Source: Elmis aenea
Lineage: Eukaryota; Arthropoda; Insecta; Coleoptera; Elmidae
Direction of reading: 5' to 3'
Assembly (NCBI GenBank): GCA_947652605.1
Contig: OX393577.1
Location: 68,100,108 to 68,164,107, forward strand
DNA length: 64,000 bases
Part shown: positions 55,406 to 64,000 of the stretch, one piece after another
How the letters are laid out: each line of letters opens with the position of its first letter
Numbering within the stretch: the stretch's first letter is position 1
The notes under the pieces: generated by a model
Told to the model about the DNA's origin: nothing
The model's input: the letters and a program-made list of their open reading frames with translations, nothing else
The model's database searches: none
Position numbers and translations under genes: made by a program

Positions 55406-55519
55406 ATATTTTTGATCCGCTTGTCGTGGACAATTTGCTACGACAAGATTTTATTGATTCTGGCGGCTTACAGTCTCGTGTCTCGGATATGATAGTTGAT
55501 CCTCCAAGAGAGCATTATA
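55406..55519 (+). CDS. Candidate symmetric cassette exon, 114 nt
   Basis: I do not recognise the protein. A TACTAAT branch-like word (55368-55374) precedes an acceptor-like CTTCCCTAAAG ending at 55405. An open, balanced-composition stretch then reads IFDPLVVDNLLRQDFIDSGG and LQSRVSDMIVDPPREHY, and a GTAAGC donor begins at 55520. The length is a multiple of three and both borders fall in the same phase, as for a skippable exon. Composition is visibly richer in GC than both flanks. There is no homology support. Confidence 0.25.
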
Positions 55520-55589
55520 GTAAGCTAAAAATTAATGTTGTATACTTTGGGTTTAGTTGCACTTCGTACACTATCAATCGTGAATGATA

Positions 55590-58500
55590 TTTGGGGATTC
55601 CCTTTCGAAATATTGTTATAGAAGTGGATACGTTACAGATTGAGCAATTATTGGCTTGTTAAATGTCGAGTAGTTTAGTTGTTTATGATGAATTATGTGA
55701 TGGAATAAACATTTTATGAGTAAATTTGTTTGTTAAATAAAGAAAAGTACACAAATGAAACCTGATCATTCTTTCACAACAACTTTAATGTTTGACTTGT
55801 AGTGAGCTGTTAAATAATTTTTGGTTCAATATTTCTTTCTTGTTTTCTGGTTATTTTACTCCATCCAAAAAAAAATGCAAAAACTTGTTCCACTAAATTT
55901 TGATTTCAATAAAATTTTCCACAAATTTATATAGACCCTGTGTAAAATTTTGTATTCTTCTTAATAATATGTGTGTGTTCCTATGTATTAGCTTTACACA
56001 AGAAGTACAAAGCCGCCAACACGCGAGATCAAAGGGTAATCTTAACAACAAATATAAAGCCCCACAACTTTTCCTTTTGCAAAGACATTTTCAATTTCTT
56101 TAAATCGTGAAATGTCTTGCCTCCCAACTGAAATGTAACTGTAGATTTTCTATATGTATAAATCCTATTCATAATATATCACCTTTGTAAAGATTGTAAA
56201 ATGTGCTTTTGAGCTTTTGCTTTCATCTAGAACAACCAGAAGAAATAAGATTCGAAGACGAGTTTTTGCTTACGATTCGGTACAAAAAATACAGCTCTGA
56301 TATTAAACATTGCAGATATTTATAAAGTTCATTGTAACGATGTTGCTTTGAACTCATGCATAAGTAAAGGACAAAAGTTTGTGATAAAAATATTTAACTC
56401 TAACGCAAATCGTACCCTATTTAATGTTTTGAGTGTTTTGCATTTTTCTTTGTACTAAATTTTCTTGTCCGCTGGTTGATTTTCTGACTATTCCGAATTC
56501 CTTTTTTACACAGGCAAAGTTAACATCTGTTACAAACAAAGATCAAACGACATCATGAAACAAATTTTTTGAATTCTTATATTGGTTGCGATAATTCAAG
56601 AACTAATACATTGACAGTCAAATTGTTAAACATTTCAGGTACAGTATTTGTGTGCATACGAATGGAATGCTTTATAATTTTGCTCTGATTGCCTTATCTT
56701 TTACGAATAGAAGACTTAATTAGTATAAGAAAATATATCAAAGGTTAGCATAAAAAATATTTAAAACACGCACATTCAATTTTCCCCAATTTTTTTTAGC
56801 AGTTATGTTGGTAGAATCAATTTGTATTAGCAGTTTTTGTAACCATTTATATTAGGTTTTACTACTTTGTAAAAAATAATATTTGAACGTTGTTTTTTAT
56901 AAGCAAACATTTAAATCGACCTTGTAAAGTTAAATTAGTCCTCCAAATTAACATTTTATGACCGCGACACAAAATTGACGTTAAATATTTGTTTTGTGGA
57001 CTAAGGTATATGTATGTACATAAACCACCACACTATGCATTTTTTCATAATAAATTAACTAATTTTAACGCTCAAATATAATATAGGCTTTGCTAACTAA
57101 TAAAAGGTTTCACTCATTCTAACACCCAACATGTTTAAAAATTGCGCATTTGGAAATTGTTGAAATATAAAATTTAAACACAATTTAATGCAAGTCAAAT
57201 CAGAAAAGTTTAAAAAAATTGCCATTTAAATGTTTTCTTATAGACACATTTTAATTAAATAAAGGATTTACAATAGGGCTGGGAGTTTTGGCTGGGTTTC
57301 ACTGCATATATAACGATATTTAGTCGTAAAATTTATTATGTATCTCATAAATGCTCTTCTAGTAATGTTCTTTTACCGATATGTAACCAGAAAACGTGTT
57401 AATAAGTCATATTGTTCTGCAATTAATACCAGAGATGCTCTCATAAACATGCTCGTTTGGTCACAGTTGCTGCTATAATATAACAGGAGTTATAAGGCAG
57501 AACAAAAGTCGAAATAAAATTAGCAAGGGTTCCGGTACATAATTATATCCTTTTAATTTTCTCAGCCGTAAATGCCTGTCGGTTGCACGTATTAAAAACG
57601 GAAACCTCATGTAACTTGGTTATTTTAAGGTAGACGGTATTTTAAATAAGCCATTTTGAAAACGACGTTATTCGATTGTTTTTTCAATGAAATAAGGCAG
57701 ATGCTGTGAGGAACAGAAGCTTGTTTAAGTGACTTTAGCATTTTAGGTTATCAGAAAACTTCATGTCGGTTTATTTTATAAAAATTCTTCAACAAGACGA
57801 CTCTCAACAATGGCAATTTTAACAAAGATAATTTTTCCATTGCTGTAAATGTAATTCAAAAACGATTATTTTTGCGAATTTAGCAATGAAACTCATCACG
57901 AGTTATCAGGTACTTAATGTTTTAATAAAATCAGTAACTTATAAGCAATCGATATTTTTGGTATTCGCAACGTATTTTACGAAAATATTGTAAAATTTTA
58001 AGTAATGACAAAATGCCTTAAGAAATATGTTATAAATCACATAAAACTAAGTGATATAAGATATAAAAAAATTGTTATTTAAGGTACAGCAATGTCGCTC
58101 CGGCACGAAAGAGATTATTGATAAAACTTCAAACACAGTTTTCTTTTGTGGTTGTTTTTATTTTTGTGTGTGGTTTATAAATAGCTCCTGTTTCTATTTT
58201 GCTGGAATATTAGATCCAAAGTAATTTTATAATTAAGTCTTTTTATATTATTCACATTACTTAAATAACCCAACAAGTTATTTTACATTAATGGTACAGA
58301 AACACTTTGGAATATTAATATCTTATTTATATGTATCACATTTGCTAATTGCAATCACAGAACTGTATTTTTATCAGAGAAAACTCCATTCATTCCGTTG
58401 CTTTTGAAGTAGGTACCTATTGAATTTTGCCTAGCGAACAATTTAATTATGTCACAAGTTATCCCCAAAAGCAATTTCTAAGGTAGATGTGTGTGAAATT

Positions 58501-58694
58501 ATACCAAAAATTTCCCCTTCTGGGCGATCAATGCAGCTCAACCACTTGTTGCATATTTCATATAACTTAAATACACCAGTTTAAAATAAACATCACAGCA
58601 TAGCCCAGTTTTCTCTCTGGCTTGGTGTAAAAATGATGAAAATCCCTAAGACTTGTGTTAAATTGTACACACTTTAAAATGTGCTAGACAGTTA
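55590..58694. other. Unassigned AT-rich DNA
   Basis: No gene, RNA or mobile element is recognised in about 3.1 kb. Confidence 0.4.
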
Positions 58695-59030
58695 TACAGG
58701 GTGTTTCTTAAATATTGCGAAAAAAAATCGGGAAGCGATTCCTTATCGAAAGTCAAGTGGGTCTTTCATATAATTTTTTCCTTAGACGTCTCCTTTCGGA
58801 GTTACACCCCCCTTAAGGGGAGCAATAAAAGTCAGTTTTTATTTTATTTTTCAAATTTGGATGAATGTAAGAGAATTATATTTGGTAGATTTATACCAAT
58901 TAAAAGGTTTCCCATAGTAATATTTTCAATCATCTCCCACCTTCACAGGGGGCTGAAAAGTGCGACCCCTGTTGGTTTTTTTATCAGAACGTTTTAATGG
59001 GTTGAAATTTTGGCAATTAAATTGATTTTT
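58695..59030 (+). repeat. Dispersed repeat, copy 2 (ACAGGGTGTTTCTTAAAT end)
   Basis: Starts at ACAGGGTGTTTCTTAAATAT and matches copy 1 (9112-9447, opposite strand) to about 59030. The shared frame reads LSKVKWVFHIIFSLDVSFRS, YTPLKGSNKSQFLFYFSNL, RIIFGRFIPIKRFPIVIFS and HLHRGLKSATPVGFF, open over 58701-58997. Divergence between the two copies is moderate, with few frame-changing indels. Superfamily unknown. Confidence 0.7.
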
Positions 59031-60579
59031 AAAGCTTGGTTTATTTAGAAACTTTTTTTATTCTTCAGTTCTTTTCGTAAAACCTACCAGTTTGAATAAA
59101 ACATATAATAAGTATACATGAACCATCAAATGTTATATACATATTATTAACTAAATTAATTATAGTACAAAAAGTGCATGATTTAATTTTTCACCTGCAC
59201 ACTGTGCCAGGTTTTTGTTTAGACAATGCAAAACTTTTTTGAACTTGAATATCAGTTGTGGTATATCTTTCATATTTCATAGAAATTTCAATGCTAAAAA
59301 CTCAACTGCTTTGCATTTATTATCAATCAAATTTACAATATTCTGCCTGCCAAAGTTTTGTTGCTGGTTATTTGAAGATAAAGGACATTATGGATAAATT
59401 TAATCACTCAGTCCCTCTTTATCAATTAGAAGCTAACGGGACAGTAAACCAAACACAGTGATCCAACGACATATTTGACCTCGACTAATTTATCCAATTT
59501 AACCCTTTTCAGGTTGTCGCTTTTGTTATGTCCCAAGTTGTGGCTCACTAAAGGGCGATGACACTGCTACGAAAATATTCCAAGCTGATAAAATACTATA
59601 CAATAATTTTTGAAAGTGAAATATGCGTTCTTGTAAGATATTTTTGAAAAGGTATGCCTGGTTGTAACTTAATAAAGCAATAATAACAAAATTGCTTTTC
59701 GGAAAATATTGTTTTTTATCCGAGATAAACTGAAAAACAAATGCATTAATCTTTTTCCACATTAAATCACTGGTGGTTTCTTACATTTTATGTATTTCTC
59801 AACAAAACATTTGCTTTTATTTTAATTAAACTACAGAATTTGTAGTTGTAATCCTAAGTGGGGTTAAAATTATTTATATTTAATTTGGTTTACATAATGT
59901 TACAAAAGCTTTCCTCTTGCAGCAAATTTCAATTAAAATTTTATGCAACAAAGCAATTTTCAAAGCATTTTCTTGTTTTATGCGTTGAGCAAGATCCTTC
60001 TTAAACAAATGTTATGCTTCCCTAAAGCCCTGTTTAAAGAAGTAAATGTGTATTGCAATTTTTCTAATCACAGTCCCCTCAAAAAGGGAAAATTTTAAAA
60101 TGCTTTAAAGCAAAACAAGTGAAAATCTGGGCATAACGGAATTGATAATAACAAATTTCATAGATCAAAGTTATTGTTCTGTGTATAAGAACAGGTAGGG
60201 TGAAAAAACACTGATTATGTAGCTTAAAAAAGTGCACGGAAATTGAAAAACGAAATGGAAATTCTTGCTGCTATACAATATCAGATGTAGCAGAAATATA
60301 TGGGTACTTATATGCTTTAAGACATGATCTTTTATTTTCCATCAAAGAAAGGGTAAAACTTAAGTAAAAATCTGCGAAAATTCTATTCTTTACCATTAAG
60401 TAGATAAAAATTCAAATTCATAACTTTTGTTTTAAATAAATCTTATACGGCTTAGAACTTTGCAGCCACATACTTCCTTAATCTTACATTATCTTATCAT
60501 CTTTCACTTCAACGTTAGTGTTTTTTTTAAGCTGAATTAAAAACGCATGGAGCGTCACCTAAACACATTTTCCAAAAAG
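59031..60579. other. Unassigned AT-rich DNA
   Basis: No gene is recognised. The overlapping frames at 59215-59461 lack motifs. Confidence 0.4.
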
Positions 60580-60581
60580 TA

Positions 60582-61515
60582 AAGTAAAGTGGCCTAATAT
60601 GGAATACTTTTTTGTATTCGGCAATAATATTCACATTTATTCAACAAAATTTTGCAAAACAAATTATAAGGAATTTGTAATGAATACGCAACACATTACT
60701 CGAATTCTGGTACAATATTACGGTAGATATTTCTTACATAGCAAATTTTTTTTAAATCTTACTACTATTCCATATTAAGCTCCCGGGGAACCTAATATGG
60801 AATACTAGGGGTTCTTAATATGGAATATAGAATTATATAGGAAATATACATTAAAATAAACAACTGCTCATAGATTAATCTTTTATTTCTTTCTGATTTG
60901 CATTATTACTTAAACCAAACCAAAACTCTGTTATTTATGTAAATTAAATTATAATTCAAGTGTCATTCGAGCTAAATGTTGATAATTTATTTATTTTTTA
61001 CAGGTAGGACAATAGAATTGTTTTTTTGGTTATTTTGCACATTTTTCGTCTGCCCATTTCTGACACTTTTGATACTTAACCCATTTTGCTGTACTTAGTG
61101 ACCATAATCATATTCATTAAAAGGCACCTCTATGTATTCCATATTAGGCATCAATGTGACATTTCAAAAATCGGTATATGTAAAACATGAAATGGCCCCA
61201 ATCAAAATTTTGGTCTATTTAATTGAAATGTAAAGGCTCATGCTAGATAAACATGCAATAAAATATTTTATATCATTTACCCTAGCATATAATATTTTGC
61301 ACTAAAAGATTTAACCTAAAACTCAGTAGCACGTCAAAAATATATTTGAATCTGTTATGTAATCTAGTGAATATTTTTTAACTATTTTACATTTGGGAAT
61401 GTGTGATCAATGTACAAATAGGTACATATACTTTTCAACAGGTATCGCTTATTCATTGTCATAAAACTGATGTATTCCATAATGGGTAACTGTTCCATAT
61501 TAGGGCACTTTACTC
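60582..61515 (-). mobile_element. Internally deleted pogo-like element with repeated end motif
   Basis: The left end AAGTAAAGTGGCCTAATATG and the right end, inverted, GAGTAAAGTGCCCTAATATG match over about 22 bp. Both are flanked by TA (60580-60581 and 61516-61517), the target of the Tc1/mariner/pogo superfamily. The motif TAATATGGAATA recurs near 60595, 60793 and 60819 in one orientation, and near 61135, 61475 and 61490 in the other (some copies imperfect). A minus-strand transposase tail survives at 60991-61095. At 934 bp it is too short to be autonomous. Confidence 0.85.
60991..61095 (-). pseudogene. pogo-like transposase C-terminal zinc-binding tail
   Basis: The minus strand reads STAKWVKYQKCQKWADEKCA, K, a stop, then PKKQFYCPTCKK and TAA. 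Insect pogo-like transposases (DDE_1 group) often end in a PHD-like tail of the form W-(V/I)-x-C-x2-C-x2-W-x-H-x2-C ... (Y/F)-x-C-x2-C. Here the first Cys has become Tyr, His has become Asp, and a stop lies inside, so it is a relic. Its place between the TA-flanked inverted ends supports the assignment. Confidence 0.65.
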
Positions 61516-61517
61516 TA

Positions 61518-64000
61518 CCTAAAAGCATATTATCTAATTTAATTTTTCATCCCATTGCACTGATCCTCGCCTTAATAGAACCTTCTAGCACAAAAAAAAA
61601 CGTTCCATTCTTACTTAATCTTGAAAAACAGTAAGCGATTACTTTAATTCTCATTTCGTAGCTCCATTTGAGACAGATCAGCGCACCAGCTGACGTCTCC
61701 TAGACATCCTTCTCGCATGTCATTGGTCCTGGAGTGCTCGTTTAGCTAAACTACTCTCCAAGGACGAGAGATACTCAGGAAGCCTGTTTATTCTCACAGA
61801 ATCTTTTGATTTGAAAATACTTTGTTATTTTATTTAGAGAAAACCCAGCGTTCCATTAAATATGTAAACATAACAATCAAAAAAGTGTTGAGTGGTTTTT
61901 AACTAAATAAATTTTCAAAAGAGTAATCTTTGAATTTGCTGTTCAAAAAAAGCTACCAATTTAAGGGAAAAACCTGTCCAATTTGCATGTATTTCCATAA
62001 TTAGTCTCATAAATATAAATATTCTTCAGGTTTAGTATGTAATATGCTGACAAAGTATTTCTATTGTAATGCAGATAAGAAATATCATGTCTAATTAATA
62101 AGTAACGTTACGTTTTGTCATTCTTTACTTTGCATGAACATCTTTGCTCGTTGTTTTTTTTTGGGTCGTGGCTGGGTCCCAATTATTCATTATTTCATTA
62201 TGATCTGATAATTTAAAAAATATTACAATTGGTCACATACTGAATGGGTGTTGCAAAACTAATCAAAAATGTTGGAAAAAATCGTAATTTTGCAATAATA
62301 TTTTCAAGTCGATTTTCTGTGAGATATTTTGTATTCAAACAGGATTCACTGCACGTATCTTTCGACCTAAATGGATCGATATTGGACAGAAAGCGTATAC
62401 CGCAAATGTAAATTTAACCGGGCCTATCGAATATAAAATTATTGTCGGGTTTAATTATCAAACAACGTATCTTTGTGGAGAAAACGGTGTCTAATTCGTC
62501 CTTTATAAAATCTTTGTCGAAGTCGTTAAATTTTAACTCTGAATGTTGAATTTATTCAGGTTTTATAAGGGCTAAAATACAGCGAAATTGTTTTGGAAGT
62601 TAAAGCAAGTTTTGCAAACAAAAAGTGATTTTAATATGTTTCAATGTAATTTTTAAAAAATATTTGAAACCACAAAATATTATGCAATCACCGTATGCAA
62701 ATTTAATTATATTATGCTTCTAACTAAATTTGCTGTCGATTGATGTTTTTAAAGCTGCATTCCTTGTTTTCAAGACATCAGTTATGTTTGTTTCAAAATT
62801 TCCGGATGCCTAAGTGAAAGTGACATAAATTTCCAATTATGCTTGGAAATCATCAATCAAAAGCTTTCACAAAATTGTATAGCTCATTTAGCTACAGTTC
62901 AACAAGAACAATAAGACGCTGCATTAAAAAGTTGAAACATAATCCAATATTTGCGAGTTATTTGTACAAGTAACTCCTAATTAACTGAGCATCCTTAATT
63001 AATCAGCATTCAAACAGGAAGTGCAAATTTTGTGTGGTGTCTTGTTTCCGTTATTATATTCATTTTAAATGTTAACATTAACGTTTGAAGTATTTAAAAT
63101 AATGAAGTGATAAAAACTAAATAAAAAGTTGTATAAAGTTAAATAACATAAATGCAAATACGGTTAATTAATTTTTTTTATCTTATCTAAAAAAAACAAT
63201 TATGAAGCAAGTGTACACTGATTTTGGGACTGTTTTTCTTAGTTTGTGATTTTTGTTTTTTAACAACATATTAAAATAGCTAACTAGTACCTATTGATAA
63301 AAAGATCCTTGATTTTTAAGTTTTAAAAATAGTGAACATACAAATTTATTAACTATTTCTTTAAACATAAATATTTTTATTTACTATTCAGTTTTGGACA
63401 ACATAACCGATACACAACAATGGTAAAAAAACTGTAGGCATCTAGGATTTGATAGTATTAACTTTAATCAAGAACCCAATGAAAAAACACAAATCTACCA
63501 TCATTTTTTATTAATTTGCACACGTGTGCCACAACTGAACCGTCTTTATCCCACGACTGTTATCTATTATACCAATCAGTCCACCGAGATTAAATCTTTC
63601 AGAGTCGTTTTCAAGTTCAATTGAAAAGTTAAGTTAGAGCCGAACATTTGTAACGTTAATTAAATTTCTTATTTCATTGGAGACGTCAACGTTTTAAATT
63701 TAAGCCGGCAACTGGCAACCAATAATTCAACTTACTGAAATTTAAGTGACAGATAATATCGGGGCTCTTTGTAAGTCTGTAACGAAAAATTAACTGACAT
63801 TTTTCATGAAAGATTTTGAAGCTAAGTGACTCTTAGAAGTAAAATTGGCTTTGTAAAGTTCTTATCTGTTCGTATTATATATAATTTGCGTTGGTGTAAG
63901 TCTAATTTAATGTAATTAACTTCAACATGATGGATTTTACCTGAAACATTCAACAATTTTCTTAAATGTGCACAAAAGAATGATAACGTAATTAAATTTT
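61518..64000. other. Unassigned AT-rich DNA
   Basis: No gene, RNA or mobile element is recognised to the end of the window. Balanced stretches at about 61650-61800, 62330-62540 and 63530-63760 may be regulatory. Confidence 0.4.

Noticed and set aside
1..64000. CRISPR arrays, operons, ribosome binding sites, rRNA or tRNA genes, LTR pairs
   Set aside because: The sequence is eukaryotic in character. The only regular arrays are the transposon minisatellite and short duplications, no tRNA-like A/B-box pair or cloverleaf was noticed by eye, and no long direct repeats framing a retroelement were found.

Overview
The window looks like insect nuclear DNA, possibly from a beetle, although the order cannot be fixed from sequence alone. 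It is strongly AT-rich. It has no bacterial-style operons and no long host open reading frames. It is littered with relics of eukaryotic transposons: Jockey-like and other non-LTR retrotransposons, hAT, Tc1/mariner, pogo, piggyBac and MULE-like elements. No host gene is certain. The longest open frames belong to a retrotransposon reverse transcriptase (15989-17630, minus) and a hAT transposase (17824-19638, minus, broken by frameshifts).

Layout. Positions 1-12.3 kb are mostly unassigned AT-rich DNA with short LINE scraps (1-115, 2085-2240, 6901-7174), a two-copy tandem duplication (4222-4597), a small perfect hairpin between direct repeats (8673-8719) and one copy of an unclassified dispersed repeat (9112-9447). 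Positions 12.3-20.0 kb are a dense transposon stack. It holds a Tc1/mariner-type relic and a fold-back element with long inverted arms (12988-15617) that encloses about 15 GC-rich 74-bp minisatellite units and a small hAT-type MITE. Directly at its right edge sits a complete hAT element (15622-20033) with an 8-bp target duplication, itself split by a 5'-truncated Jockey-like insertion.

Positions 20-30 kb are sparse: a possible TATA promoter and first exon near 23.1-23.35 kb, a palindromic repeat (23473-23618), a scrambled mosaic of LINE pieces (24440-25440) and a piggyBac relic (28870-29280). Positions 30.65-32.37 kb are a DNA transposon with 8-bp target duplications and TAGGGTGGATCG ends. 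It carries a decayed gene of a family I cannot assign to a named superfamily. Positions 32.7-35.2 kb are a LINE interrupted by a chimeric Jockey-like retro-insertion with an 18-bp target duplication. Positions 37.0-38.1 kb are a MULE-like relic.

Positions 38-64 kb are mainly unassigned AT-rich DNA. They also hold more Jockey-like copies (45.8-46.7, 49.85-51.04, 51.06-51.59 and 54.4-54.6 kb), the second copy of the dispersed repeat (58695-59030) and an internally deleted pogo-like element (60582-61515). Possible host exons on the plus strand, all weakly supported, are at 23251-23345, 35642-35874, 35993-36043, 39415-39602 and 55406-55519. The site at 35991-35993 (pyrimidine tract, AG, then GTAAGG) has the form of a recursive splice site, so the window could lie in a long intron.

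The mobile elements do not form a pathway. Their nesting gives a relative age order: fold-back before hAT before Jockey at 15.6-20 kb, LINE before Jockey chimera at 33-35 kb, and minus Jockey before plus Jockey at 51 kb. I ran no searches. All family names rest on protein motifs and termini read by eye.
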